Part shown: piece by piece, positions 16,935-26,453 of the stretch | How the letters are laid out: every line of letters begins with the position of its first letter | Numbering within the stretch: the stretch's first letter is position 1 | DNA from: Janthinobacterium sp. 61 | GTDB taxonomy: Bacteria > Pseudomonadota > Gammaproteobacteria > Burkholderiales > Burkholderiaceae_D | DNA length: 64,000 bases | Direction of reading: 5' to 3' | Assembly (NCBI RefSeq): GCF_002846335.1 | Contig: NZ_PJMQ01000001.1 | Location: 2,914,001 to 2,978,000 of the forward strand | Program-made: the position numbers and the translations under genes | The notes under the pieces: generated by a model | What the model was told of the DNA's origin: nothing | Database searches by the model: none | Seen by the model: only the letters and a program-made list of their open reading frames with translations

Positions 16935-18623
16935 TCAAGCCGGCGCGACAAACTCGGCCATGAAGGTGCGCGTGGTGTTTTCCGGAAACGCAATCGTGAC
17001 CTGGTCGCCCGCCACCAACAGGACGGTGCCGACCTGGTAACGGGGCACGCGCACGCGGCTGCCCACGGCGATCAGGGGCGACGTCGACTGCGCCTGAGCA
17101 GGCGCAGGCGGCAACTCGTCCAGGGTGATGGGTGCGGCCAGCGCGGGCGGCGACTGGCAATTATCGCAAGTGCAACAGCGCTTGAAATCATCCGCATCAC
17201 CAAAATACTCGAGCAGCAATTTCCAGCGGCAAAAGCCGCTTTGTGCATACGCCACCATCTGCTCGAGCGCCTGCCTGTCGCGCTCCTGCTTGTCGACATA
17301 GATGTGCGCCAGTTGAGCGTATGACAGCGACTTGGCCGTGGGCGCTTTCAGGCTGTAGCCCAGCTTGCGGTCCTGGCGCAGCAACTTGCCGTCTTTCAAC
17401 AGTTTCAGGCAGACCTTCAAGTGGCCATCGGAAAACTCCGGCAAGCCCGATGCCAGCGCAGCAAAAGCGAAGGTGGCCGGCAGCTCTTGCGCTGCCGCGA
17501 CGATGGCGGCCAGTTCGCCTTCCGTGGGATAGTGCTTGGCCAGGAAGAATTGCTGGACCCGCTTGTCTTGCTGGAAGTACAGCAAGGTACAGTCGGCGGG
17601 CAAGCCATCTCGCCCCGCCCGGCCCGATTCCTGGTAGTACGCTTCCAGATTGGCCGGCACCTGCAAATGGATCACGAAGCGCGTGTCGGGCTTGTCGATG
17701 CCCATGCCGAAGGCGTTGGTGGCCACCATGATGCGGCGTTCGCCGCCCATGAACAAGTCCTGGTGGAGCTGGCGCTCGCGCGCCGCCAGCTTGCCGTGGT
17801 AGCACGTGACGCTCTCGCCCACATCCTCCAGCCGCGCCGTCAGATCCTCGACGGCCTTGACGGTGGCCGCATACACGATGCCCACGCCGGGTGTCTCGCG
17901 CAGCAGACGCAAGACTTCATCCTGTTTTTCTCCGGCATTGGTGACCTGGATCACGCGGTAGCGCAAATTGGCGCGGTAGATGCCCGTATTGATGATCTGC
18001 AGCTTGCGCGCTTCCAGTTGCGCGTCGATATCGGCCATCACTTCCCCTGTGGCCGTGGCCGTCAACGCCAGCACGGGCGGGCGGCCCAGCGCGCGCAGGA
18101 CGGCGGCAATTTCCAGGTAGGCGGGACGGAAGTCGTGGCCCCACCGGGAAATGCAATGGGCTTCATCGATGACGACCAGGCTGGGCGGCGCGGCGCCCAG
18201 CAGGGACAGGAAGGCGGGATTGGTGAGACGTTCCGGTGTGCAAAAGATGATGAGCCGGCCACCCTGGGCTATGCGGGCGATGGCGGCATCGTCCTCGGCG
18301 CGCGACAGGCTGCTGTTGAGCTGCACGGCCGTGATGCCCAACTGCTGCAGCTTTTCCAGCTGGTCTTTCATCAGCGAGATCAGCGGCGACACCACCAGGG
18401 TCGCGCCGGGCAACAGCGCGGCGGGCAGCTGGTAGCACAGCGATTTGCCGCTGCCGGTGGGCATGATGGCCAGGGTGTCCCGCCCGGCCAGCACGCTGTC
18501 GATCACTTCCTGCTGGCCCGCGCGCAGCCGCGCCACGCCAAATACGGAGCGCAGCAGGCGCTGGATCTTGCGCTGCCGGGCGCTGCCCGACTCTTGCGTT
18601 GCGGAAGTGGTGCTCGTCATCAT
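16935..18623 (-). CDS. RecQ-type ATP-dependent DNA helicase
   Basis: Protein of 562 residues (561 from the second Met). Motif I is IMPTGSGKSLCYQLP, motif II VIDEAHCISRWGHDFRP, then LALTATAT, NAFGMGIDKPDTR and QESGRAGRDG. The RecQ zinc-binding cysteines are present at the C-terminus in FCRWKLLLEYFG and CCTCDNC. There is no HRDC domain, and the winged helix is replaced by a short unrelated segment ending in a small beta domain (VGSRVRVPRYQVGTVLLVAG). It is therefore a short RecQ variant, distinct from standard recQ. It lies upstream of the ligase-associated operon with a gap of 92 bases and may be functionally linked to it. Confidence 0.93.
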   Translation of the reverse strand: MMTSTTSATQESGSARQRKIQRLLRSVFGVARLRAGQQEVIDSVLAGRDTLAIMPTGSGKSLCYQLPAALLPGATLVVSPLISLMKDQLEKLQQLGITAVQLNSSLSRAEDDAAIARIAQGGRLIIFCTPERLTNPAFLSLLGAAPPSLVVIDEAHCISRWGHDFRPAYLEIAAVLRALGRPPVLALTATATGEVMADIDAQLEARKLQIINTGIYRANLRYRVIQVTNAGEKQDEVLRLLRETPGVGIVYAATVKAVEDLTARLEDVGESVTCYHGKLAARERQLHQDLFMGGERRIMVATNAFGMGIDKPDTRFVIHLQVPANLEAYYQESGRAGRDGLPADCTLLYFQQDKRVQQFFLAKHYPTEGELAAIVAAAQELPATFAFAALASGLPEFSDGHLKVCLKLLKDGKLLRQDRKLGYSLKAPTAKSLSYAQLAHIYVDKQERDRQALEQMVAYAQSGFCRWKLLLEYFGDADDFKRCCTCDNCQSPPALAAPITLDELPPAPAQAQSTSPLIAVGSRVRVPRYQVGTVLLVAGDQVTIAFPENTTRTFMAEFVAPA

Positions 18624-18726
18624 GGTCCGGTCCCTGACATGCCGGCGCCAGCCGCCAGCTTGCCCTCACTTTATGGCCGGGCCCGGCGCACCGCCATAGG
18701 ACGGCTGCTACAGCCCGCGTAGGACT

Positions 18727-19125
18727 TCAGGAAGCGAACAGGATGGCCCAGAAGACCATCAGCAAGCCGGCAATCGACACGCACCACACCAGCGTGCGCA
18801 CGACGGGCACGCCAAACGCGTACAGGGGCAGGTAGAGCACGCGGGCGGCAAGGTACAAAGCCGCGCCGTACAGTGTCAGCGCGCTTTCCTGCGCCGTGAC
18901 ATGGGCGATCAGCACGGCGGCAGCAAACAGGGGCAGGGTTTCAAACAGGTTCGCCTGGGCCCGCTGCAAGCGGCCCGTGATCTTGCCCACGGGAGGCCCG
19001 TCGCCGTCGCGCGCGCTCACGTTATACGCCGTGCCGGTTTCGCGCGTGCGGAACAGCGCGGGCAGCAGGATTTGCACCAGCGCCAGCACCAGAGTACAGC
19101 CCAGCATGGTCAGTTCAGGAGTCAT
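18727..19125 (-). CDS. MAPEG family membrane protein
   Basis: Protein of 132 residues with four predicted membrane helices. The MAPEG pattern is seen in GRLQRAQANLFETLPLFAAA and ALYLAARVLYLPLYAFGVPV. Family members include microsomal glutathione transferases, but bacterial ones of this size are mostly uncharacterised. It begins 37 bases after the hybrid kinase stop on the same strand and may be on its transcript. The RecQ-type gene follows 103 bases downstream. Confidence 0.88.
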   Translation of the reverse strand: MTPELTMLGCTLVLALVQILLPALFRTRETGTAYNVSARDGDGPPVGKITGRLQRAQANLFETLPLFAAAVLIAHVTAQESALTLYGAALYLAARVLYLPLYAFGVPVVRTLVWCVSIAGLLMVFWAILFAS

Positions 19126-19162
19126 GTGTGTCTCTGCAGGTAAGACAGGCAGGCCGTGCCCG

Positions 19163-22100
19163 TCAGGGTTGGTCGAGTGCTGCTTGTAATTCCGTCAAAT
19201 CATAGGGTTTGCGCAAGACACTGGCGGAAAAGCCCAATTCATCCATTGACTCCTTGCCATAGCCCGTGGAAAAGATGATGCGCATGCCCGGCTTATCGCG
19301 CAGCACCATGCGTGCCAGCGCGATGCCGGACATGCCGGGCAAGCTGACATCGGTAAACAGGATATCGAAGTCTTGCTCGTTGAGCAATTCCCACGCCGCC
19401 TCGCCATCGGAGACGCCGCTGACCGTGTGGCCCAGCATGCCCACCAGCTCGCACACCATCAGCTGGGAATCGAGATTGTCTTCCACCACGAGTATTTTCA
19501 TCGATGTCGGCATGTCACCCTGCGGTACCAAAGCGTGGCCCGTCAAATCGAGCCCTGGCGTGCCGCTCCCCAGCACGCTGGCCGCCGTGCTGCCGTTTGC
19601 CGCAGAGCTGGCCACCGGCGCGCCGGACCGTTCAAACTGGCGCGCACGCATTTGCTGCTGGCGGTTGGCCAGCACATGGCGCAGTTTGCGCGCCAGCTCT
19701 TCGCGCCGGTAAGGCTTGCTGAGCAATTCCACCCCCGCGTCGAGCCTGCCCTCGTGCACGATGATGTCTTGCGCATAGCCCGAGGTGAACAATACGGCGA
19801 TGTCGGGCTGCAACTCGCGCGCCTGGCGCGCCATTTCCGTGCTGCTGACGGGACCCGGCATGATCACGTCCGTAAACAGCAAGTCGATCTGCGCACCGCT
19901 GTGCAGCACGGCCAGCGCGCTTTCGCCATCCTCGGCTTTCAGCACCGTATAGCCGAGCGCGCCCAGCATGTCGACCACGGTGGTGCGCACGCCCACGTCG
20001 TCTTCCACCACCAGCACCGTTTCCGTGCCGCCCGTGACGACGCCGCTCAATTCCAGTTCCTCGTCCGCTTCGGCCATGAGGGAGCGGGGCAAATAGATTT
20101 TGACTCCCGTGCCCACGCCAGGTTCACTGTAAATGCGAATATGGCCGCGGCTTTGCGTGACGAAACCATATGCCATCGACAGGCCCAGGCCCGTGCCCGC
20201 GCCTTCCGGCTTGGTGGTAAAAAACGGCTCGAACGCGCGCTGCAGCACGGGACCGCTCATGCCGCGGCCTGTGTCCGTCACCGACAACATCACGTACTGG
20301 CCCGCCGGTACGTCAACAAGCTTGTGTACATACTGTTCGTCGAGCACCACATTGCCCAGCTCGATGGTCAGCTTGCCCACGCCATCCATGGCGTCGCGCG
20401 CATTGATGGCCAGGTTGAGGATGACGTTCTCGATCTGGCTGCGGTCGACCAGGGTATTCCACAGCCCGCCGCCGCCCACCAGCACGATGTCGATCGCTTC
20501 GCCCAGGGCGCGCCGCAGCAGCGCATCCATGTTGCGCACCACGCGCGCCAGGTCGGCCACCACGGGTTTCAAAGGTTGACGCCGCGCAAACGCCAACAGG
20601 TGCGACGACAGCTTGGCACCCCGCTCGACGGCGGCAATCGCCGTGTCCAGGCGCTGGCGCATCAAGCCATCCGTGCCCGTCAGGTGCTGCAGCAAATGCA
20701 AATTACCGGAGATGATTTGCAGCACATTGTTGAAATCGTGCGCGATGCCGCCCGTCAACTGGCCCACGGCTTCCATCTTTTGCGCCTGGCGCAAGGCATC
20801 TTCCGCCTTGGTGCGCTCACCCACTTCCTGTTCGACACGGTGTTCCAGCGTTTCGTTCAACTCATGCAACGCCTTTTCCACGCGGCGCCGGTCCGTGATG
20901 TCCGTCTTGACGGCGATCAAGGAGCGCGTTTGCCCCTGCTCGTCCAGCAGGCGGCTGACATTGCTCGACACCCACACTTGCGAGCCGTCGGGCTTCAAAT
21001 AGCGCTTTTCCAGCGAGAACGACTCGCCCGTTTCCACCAGGCGCTGGAACAGCACGCTGTTGCCAGGCACGTCCGCCGGATGCATGATGTCGTTCATGTT
21101 TAGGCTCAGCAGCTCTTCTGCGGAACGCCCCAGCATGCGGCACAGGGCCCCGTTGATGCGCTGGAAACTGCCATCGAGGCCCAGCTCGGACAAGCCCACG
21201 GAGGCCTGGCCGAAAATGGCCGACATGCGCTCCTGGCTGGCGTTGAGTTCATCCTCGATCTGGCGCCGCTCCGTCACATCGAACGACACGCCCACGTAGC
21301 GGCGCTGGCCCGGCACGCGGCCGGCCACCACCTCGCCCTGGCGCGCAATCCAGCGCAACGCACCATCGGCAGGGCGGCGGATGCGATATTCCACGTATTC
21401 GAGAGGATTGGGCGCCAGATCAAGCTTGCTGGGTCCGACCTTTTGCTGGTCGCGCGCATCGACCAGGCTCACCAGCAGGCGTTCCGTCACGTCCTCCTCG
21501 TCGGCAAGGCCCCACAGGCGGCGGAAGGTAGGCGACACCAGCATCGCGCCCGTCTCGGGGAACCATTCGAAGGTACCGATGCCGCCCGCCTGCTGGGCCA
21601 GGCGCAGCCGTTCCTCGGCTTCCATACGCTCGGTGACATCGATGCCCTCGACGAGGATGCCCGTCACCACGCCCTCGTCATCCTTGATGGGCTGGTAGAT
21701 GAAATCGATCTGGCGCTGGCCCGTGCGCCCGTCCGCCGTCTGCAAATCCACCTTCACCTGCCGCCCTTCGTAGGGCTCGCCCGTGCGGTAGACCTGGTCG
21801 AGCAGTTCGATGAAGCCCTGCGACTTGACTTCGGGCAAGGCCGATTCGACGGTTTTTCCCAGCAGGTCCAGTTCGAGGCGCCCCACCAGGCGCAGATAAT
21901 GTTCATTCGCCAATTCAAACACGTGCTGCGGCCCGCGTAGCAGGGCCATGAAACTGGGCGCCTGCTGGAACAGGGCGCGCAGCAGCGCGCGCTCCTCGCC
22001 CAGGCGGCGGTTGGCCGCGCGCACGGCCTCGCTCTCCGTCTGCAAGGTGGTGTTGAGTTGGCCCAGCTCGGCAGTGGCCAGCTTCAGCTGGCGCCCCTCT

Positions 22101-22567
22101 TCCATGCGCGCCGTCAATTCCAGCGCCGTGCACAGCACGCCGTCCACCTGGCCCTCGGCGCCATGCACGGGCGCATAAAACAGGTCGAAGCAAACATCCG
22201 TCGCTTTTCCATCACGCAACAGCGGCAAACAGCGCTCGCGGTGCACCTGCGTCTCGCCACGCAGTCCCGCTTCGAGGATGCGCGCGTTCCAGTCCCAGAT
22301 TTCGGGCCAGACGGCGGGCACCGTGCCGCCCAGCGCCGCCGGATGGCGCTCCCCGGCGATCTGGATGTAGTCGTCGTTGTAAATCATGACGTGCTGCGGC
22401 CCCCACATCAGCACCATCGCCATCGGCGAATTGAGCATGATGTCGACGCTGGTGCGCAAATTGGCCGGCCAGTCTTCAAGCGCGCCCAGGCTGGTGGCGG
22501 ACCAGTCATGCTGGCGCACCAGCTCGCCCATACTGCCGCCGCCGCGCGGCCAGGCTGGCGCGCTCAT
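19163..22567 (-). CDS. PAS-domain hybrid sensor histidine kinase with two receiver domains
   Basis: Protein of 1134 residues, soluble. In order: four PAS/PAC sensor modules (about 30-160, 195-325, 330-450, 455-580; PAC ends such as VEGIDVTERMEAEERL and VKTDITDRRRVEKAL), a HisKA region with the phospho-acceptor in GGIAHDFNNVLQIISGNLH, an HATPase domain (about 690-860), and two receiver domains (about 870-990 with LLFTDVIMPG; about 1020-1134 with ILFTDVSLPG). The start is ATG 22567, whose ATGA overlaps the stop of the upstream REC-kinase, indicating coupled translation. Signals sensed by the PAS domains are unknown. Confidence 0.93.
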   Translation of the reverse strand: MSAPAWPRGGGSMGELVRQHDWSATSLGALEDWPANLRTSVDIMLNSPMAMVLMWGPQHVMIYNDDYIQIAGERHPAALGGTVPAVWPEIWDWNARILEAGLRGETQVHRERCLPLLRDGKATDVCFDLFYAPVHGAEGQVDGVLCTALELTARMEEGRQLKLATAELGQLNTTLQTESEAVRAANRRLGEERALLRALFQQAPSFMALLRGPQHVFELANEHYLRLVGRLELDLLGKTVESALPEVKSQGFIELLDQVYRTGEPYEGRQVKVDLQTADGRTGQRQIDFIYQPIKDDEGVVTGILVEGIDVTERMEAEERLRLAQQAGGIGTFEWFPETGAMLVSPTFRRLWGLADEEDVTERLLVSLVDARDQQKVGPSKLDLAPNPLEYVEYRIRRPADGALRWIARQGEVVAGRVPGQRRYVGVSFDVTERRQIEDELNASQERMSAIFGQASVGLSELGLDGSFQRINGALCRMLGRSAEELLSLNMNDIMHPADVPGNSVLFQRLVETGESFSLEKRYLKPDGSQVWVSSNVSRLLDEQGQTRSLIAVKTDITDRRRVEKALHELNETLEHRVEQEVGERTKAEDALRQAQKMEAVGQLTGGIAHDFNNVLQIISGNLHLLQHLTGTDGLMRQRLDTAIAAVERGAKLSSHLLAFARRQPLKPVVADLARVVRNMDALLRRALGEAIDIVLVGGGGLWNTLVDRSQIENVILNLAINARDAMDGVGKLTIELGNVVLDEQYVHKLVDVPAGQYVMLSVTDTGRGMSGPVLQRAFEPFFTTKPEGAGTGLGLSMAYGFVTQSRGHIRIYSEPGVGTGVKIYLPRSLMAEADEELELSGVVTGGTETVLVVEDDVGVRTTVVDMLGALGYTVLKAEDGESALAVLHSGAQIDLLFTDVIMPGPVSSTEMARQARELQPDIAVLFTSGYAQDIIVHEGRLDAGVELLSKPYRREELARKLRHVLANRQQQMRARQFERSGAPVASSAANGSTAASVLGSGTPGLDLTGHALVPQGDMPTSMKILVVEDNLDSQLMVCELVGMLGHTVSGVSDGEAAWELLNEQDFDILFTDVSLPGMSGIALARMVLRDKPGMRIIFSTGYGKESMDELGFSASVLRKPYDLTELQAALDQP

Positions 22568-23706
22568 GTGGCCAGTCCCGCTTGCACGCGCACCTGGCAC
22601 TGGCGCGGGATGCGCACCGTCGCCACCGTGCCCTGCGTGGCCGTCGAACTGAGCTCGACAGTGCCACCATGCGCCTTGACGAACATGTTCACCGTGTACA
22701 GGCCCAGTCCCAGGCCCTGCCCCGTCCTGCGCTTCTCGCCCGCTTGCTGGAACGGTTCGAACAGGGTCGGCAGCAAGGCGGCGGGAATCACGCCACGATT
22801 GGCAATGCGCAACTCAATACTGTCGGCGGCGCGCCCATCTATCGACAGCTGCACCGGCGTGCCCGCCTCGCCATGGGTGAGGGCATTGCACAAGAGATTC
22901 GAAATGACTTGCGATAGCAAGCCGGCATCGCATTGGCCGTGCAGCTCGCCAACACTGCTGACTTCGACAAGCGGGGCCTGGCCGGCCGTCTCGAATTCCT
23001 CGACGATGGCGCGCGCCAGCACCTGGTAGTCGTGCGTGCTGCTGCGCAACTCCATCGTGCCGGAACGGATGCGCGCCAGGTCCAGCAGCTGGTCGACCAT
23101 GCGCGCCATGCGCTTGGCGCTGCTTTCGATGCGCTGCGCCGTGACGATGACCTTCGGGTGGTCGCTCATCATCGGCAACAACATGGCGCCATTCATTACC
23201 ACCGACAGGGGGGTGCGCAAGTCGTGGCCCAGCACGGCCGTGAACAGTTCATTGAGGTGCAGCGCATGCTTGAGTTCGTCGAGCTGGGCCGCCAATTCGC
23301 GTTTCTGCTGGTACAGCTGCACCAGCACCGCCACCTTGCTTTGCAAGGCTTTCACGTCGATGGGCTTGTACAGGAAATCGACGGCACCCGCCTCGTAGCC
23401 ACGGAAACTGTAGCTCGGTTCGCGCGATGCGGCCGTGAGGAAAATCAAGGGGATGCCGCGCGTGCGTTCGCTGCCGCGTATCAGTTCGGCCAATTCAAAA
23501 CCATCCATCTGCGGCATTTGCACGTCGATCAGGGCAAGTGCAACTTCATGCGTCAACAGCAATTCCAGCGCCTGCGCGCCCGAATCTGCTTTCAGGATGA
23601 CAATACCGGGCCTTGCCAGCACGGCTTCGGCGGCGACCAGGTTTTGCGCAATGTCGTCAACGACGAGGATATGGATAGGGGCGGTCACGGAATCATCTTC
23701 AGGCAT
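22564..23706 (-). CDS. Receiver-histidine kinase hybrid protein
   Basis: Protein of 380 residues. The N-terminal receiver domain (about 12-128; ILVVDDIAQNL, LALIDVQMPQMDG, FLYKPID) is followed by a HisKA (phospho-acceptor in VLGHDLRTPLSVVMNGAMLL, about 160) and an HATPase domain (about 240-365; NLLCNALTHG, GLGLGLYTVNMFVKAHGGTV). Receiver-first kinases often act as response elements inside phosphorelays. It lies between stand-alone CheB and the hybrid kinase, whose start overlaps its stop, so the four genes probably form one signalling cassette. Confidence 0.92.
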   Translation of the reverse strand: MPEDDSVTAPIHILVVDDIAQNLVAAEAVLARPGIVILKADSGAQALELLLTHEVALALIDVQMPQMDGFELAELIRGSERTRGIPLIFLTAASREPSYSFRGYEAGAVDFLYKPIDVKALQSKVAVLVQLYQQKRELAAQLDELKHALHLNELFTAVLGHDLRTPLSVVMNGAMLLPMMSDHPKVIVTAQRIESSAKRMARMVDQLLDLARIRSGTMELRSSTHDYQVLARAIVEEFETAGQAPLVEVSSVGELHGQCDAGLLSQVISNLLCNALTHGEAGTPVQLSIDGRAADSIELRIANRGVIPAALLPTLFEPFQQAGEKRRTGQGLGLGLYTVNMFVKAHGGTVELSSTATQGTVATVRIPRQCQVRVQAGLAT

Positions 23707-23794
23707 CGCAACGGCAAGATGCCATCGTGTTTCGATATAGACATCAACATTGTTTCACTTTTCACATATATTACACGCACTGCTCCACTCCCAC

Positions 23795-24412
23795 TCACTT
23801 GTGTTCGCCATCAACGAGCAAGGCCAGGCTGGCGGCCATCTGCGGCAAATCGAGCACCCGGTCGGCGCCGGCCCGCTTGAGCGCGGCGGCCGGCATGATG
23901 CCACAACTGGCCCGCTGCGGATCTTGCACCCAGGTGCTGCCGCCCAGCTGCCGCACGCGCGCCAGTCCCGCCGCGCCATCGGCCGAAGCACCCGTCAGGA
24001 TGATGGCCAGCATGGCGCGCCGGTAGGCATAGGCAGCCGTTTCCAGCAAGACATCGATGGACGGGCGCGAAAAATACACGGGTTCTTCCTGCGACAGGGA
24101 AAAACAGCCATCGGGTTCGATTTGCAGGTGGTAGTCGGGCGGGGCAAAATACACAGTGCCGCCTTGCAGGGGCTCCTTGTCTTGCGCTTCGCGCAAGGGC
24201 AGCGCACAGCGCTCCGCATACAGCTGTGGCAAGCGGCTGGAGCGGCCGGGCGCCAGGTGCAGCACCACCACCACGGCCGCGCCGCAGGTGGCGGGCAAGG
24301 CGCGCAGCACGGTGCCCAGCGCTTCCACGCCACCGGCGGAGGCACCTATGGCGATCAGGCGCAGGCCGGCAGGGGGTGGCGCCACTTCGCAGGTCGGCAA
24401 CATATCAGGCAC
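23795..24412 (-). CDS. Stand-alone CheB-type methylesterase
   Basis: Protein of 205 residues containing only the CheB catalytic domain. IAIGASAGGVEALGTVLRAL carries the catalytic Ser (25), VVVVLHLAPGRSSRLPQLY the His, and LTGASADGAAGL the Asp. There is no receiver domain, so activity is not controlled by its own phosphorylation. It starts eight bases inside the cheR gene and precedes the REC-kinase by 88 bases. Similar CheB/CheR/kinase cassettes occur in Burkholderiales; no chemoreceptor, CheA or CheW is present here, so the target may not be chemotaxis. Confidence 0.88.
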   Translation of the reverse strand: MPDMLPTCEVAPPPAGLRLIAIGASAGGVEALGTVLRALPATCGAAVVVVLHLAPGRSSRLPQLYAERCALPLREAQDKEPLQGGTVYFAPPDYHLQIEPDGCFSLSQEEPVYFSRPSIDVLLETAAYAYRRAMLAIILTGASADGAAGLARVRQLGGSTWVQDPQRASCGIMPAAALKRAGADRVLDLPQMAASLALLVDGEHK

Positions 24413-25250
24413 GCTGGAAGATGCGTTCAGCCGGGCTCAGCTCGTTGAAGCTGGACGCATGGCGGCTAAAGTGCAGGCTTTCCTTCATGCCCAGGCCCAG
24501 GAAACCCCGGTTCACCAGCGCTTCGTGGAACAGGCCCAGGCTGCGGTCTTGCAAGTCTTTATTGAAGTAAATCATGACGTTGCGGCAGGAAACCATGTGC
24601 ACCTCCGAAAAAACGCTGTCCGTCGCCAGGCTATGGTCGGCAAAGACGAACTGGCGCCGCAGGCGCCGGTCAAAGATGGCGCCCTTGTAGGCTGCCGTGT
24701 AATAGTCGGACAGGGAGCGCTTGCCGCCCGCCATCTGGTAATTTTCGCTGAACTGGGCGATACGCTCGACCGGATAGATACCCGCTTCGGCAGCGGCCAG
24801 CGCCTCGACATTGATATCGGTCGCATAAATCATGCTGCGCTCCAACAAGCCTTCCTCTTCCAGCAAGATGGCCAGCGACCAGACCTCTTCGCCGCTGCTG
24901 CAACCGGCCACCCAGATCTTGATGGAGGGATAGGTGTGCAGGACGGGCACGACTTTTTCGCGCAAGGCGCGGAAATACGCGGGATCGCGGAACATCTCGC
25001 TCACTTGCACCGTGAAAAACTGCAGCATCTGCGCGAACATGGCCGGCTCGTGCAAGATGCGGTCCTGCAACTGCGACAGGCTGGCACAGCCGAAGCGCTC
25101 CATGGCCTGGCGCATGCGCCGGCGCAGCGACGCCACCGAATAATCGCGGAAATCGTGCTGATATCTCAACAAGATTCCTTCAAGCAATAACTTCAGTTCG
25201 ATATCGAAAATATCATCGTCTAGCAATTTGACATCCACCCTTCTATGCAT
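24405..25250 (-). CDS. CheR-type protein-glutamate methyltransferase
   Basis: Protein of 281 residues. The N-terminal helical domain (about 10-70, RRRMRQAMERFG) and the SAM-dependent domain (IKIWVAGCSSGEEVWSLAIL, about 100) are typical; the motif VSCRNVMIYFNKDLQDRSL is the classic CheR C-terminal feature. ATG 25250 is chosen because GGGGA lies seven bases upstream and the family N-terminus begins there. It overlaps cheB by eight bases. First gene of the CheR-CheB-REC/kinase-hybrid kinase cassette. Confidence 0.9.
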   Translation of the reverse strand: MHRRVDVKLLDDDIFDIELKLLLEGILLRYQHDFRDYSVASLRRRMRQAMERFGCASLSQLQDRILHEPAMFAQMLQFFTVQVSEMFRDPAYFRALREKVVPVLHTYPSIKIWVAGCSSGEEVWSLAILLEEEGLLERSMIYATDINVEALAAAEAGIYPVERIAQFSENYQMAGGKRSLSDYYTAAYKGAIFDRRLRRQFVFADHSLATDSVFSEVHMVSCRNVMIYFNKDLQDRSLGLFHEALVNRGFLGLGMKESLHFSRHASSFNELSPAERIFQRA

Positions 25251-25378
25251 GCTGCATCCCCTGCCGCGCACCACTTCGCGGGTACACGAGGCCAGCCGAA
25301 ATGCTAGCAGATCGCCAGCGATTATCCCGCAGGCAAAGTGTCAGTTTTGTACGCTGGCGTACACTCCCGCGCCTTTTT

Positions 25379-26365
25379 TCAAGCATCCACGCCCTTCATG
25401 CCCTCGTCCGTATAACGCGCGCCCGCCGCCATGCCCAAGGGAAAGGCGGCGTTCATCGCCGCCAGTTCGGCCCCGTCCAGCTGCACGGCCAGCGCGCCGA
25501 GGTTGTCGTGCAGATAGGCGGTGCGCTTGGTGCCGGGAATGGGGATGATGTCGTCCCCCTGGGCCAGCAGCCAGGCCAGCGCCAGCTGGGCCGGCGTGCA
25601 GCCTTTTGCGTACGCGATGTCCCTGACCTGCGCGACGATGGCCTGATTGCGCGCCAGGTTGTCGGCGGCAAAGCGGGGATTACACTGGCGAAAGTCGCCT
25701 GCATCGAGACTGGCCGCATCGACAATGGCGCCCGTCAGGAAACCGCGCCCCAGCGGGCTGTAGGCAAAAAAACTGGCGCCCACGTCGCGGCAGGCGGCCA
25801 GTACGCCCTGCTCCGGCTCGCGCGTCCACAGCGAGTATTCGCTCTGCACTGCGGCCACGGGGCAAATCGCCGCCGCGCGCCGCAAGGTGGCGGCGCTCAC
25901 TTCGCACAGGCCCACGGCGCGAATCTTGCCCTCTTGCCGCAGTTGCGCCAGCGCCCCCATCGAGTCTTCCAGCGGGGTATCGAGGTTCAGCCGGTGCAGA
26001 TAGAACAGATCGATGGCCTCCACGCCCAGGCGCGCCAGCGACGCTACGCACGCCCGACGAATATAGGCGGGCGAGTTGTCCACGCGGCGCGCATAACTGC
26101 CCGCCTCGCGCGCCAGGCCGCACTTGGTGGCGACCAGGGCTTGCCCGCGGTGCTTGCTCAAAAAACGTCCCAGCAACTGCTCATTGTGGCCAAAGCCGTA
26201 GGCATCGGCCGTGTCGAACAGGGTCACGCCCGCCGCCAGGGCCGCTTCCAGCGTGGCCAGCGACTGCGCCTCGTCCGTGGCGCCATAGAATTCCGACATG
26301 CCCATGCAGCCCAGGCCAAGTGCCGAGCTGCTCAAGCCGCTATTGCCGATGCGTCGTTGTTGCAT
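25379..26365 (-). CDS. Aldo/keto reductase
   Basis: Protein of 328 residues, NADPH-dependent reductase with a TIM-barrel fold. Family features: LGLGCMGMSEFYGATDE at the start, FDTADAYGFGHNEQLLGRFL (catalytic Asp and Tyr), VATKCG with the catalytic Lys, and IDLFYLHRLNLDTPLEDSMG. It belongs to the AKR subgroup near YakC/AKR13. ATG 26365 is the family start; the few upstream codons in the same frame look untranslated. It is divergent from a LysR gene, with 86 bases between, so that regulator probably controls it. Substrate unknown. Confidence 0.93.
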   Translation of the reverse strand: MQQRRIGNSGLSSSALGLGCMGMSEFYGATDEAQSLATLEAALAAGVTLFDTADAYGFGHNEQLLGRFLSKHRGQALVATKCGLAREAGSYARRVDNSPAYIRRACVASLARLGVEAIDLFYLHRLNLDTPLEDSMGALAQLRQEGKIRAVGLCEVSAATLRRAAAICPVAAVQSEYSLWTREPEQGVLAACRDVGASFFAYSPLGRGFLTGAIVDAASLDAGDFRQCNPRFAADNLARNQAIVAQVRDIAYAKGCTPAQLALAWLLAQGDDIIPIPGTKRTAYLHDNLGALAVQLDGAELAAMNAAFPLGMAAGARYTDEGMKGVDA

Positions 26366-26438
26366 GTTGATCTCCCTCAAGTGTCAAGGCAGCCAGTCTG
26401 CGCCGCGCAGGCCCTGCAAGGGAATGCGCAATTTCGTG

Positions 26439-26453
26439 ATACCTTTCTGGTAT
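26439..26453. promoter_or_regulatory. LysR-type inverted repeat overlapping the lysR start codon
   Basis: ATACC-TTTCT-GGTAT: exact five-base arms in the T-N11-A pattern expected for LysR-type regulators, between the aldo/keto reductase and its divergent LysR gene. The right arm includes the A and T of the LysR start codon, which suits autorepression. Chance occurrence is possible with arms this short. Confidence 0.5.
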
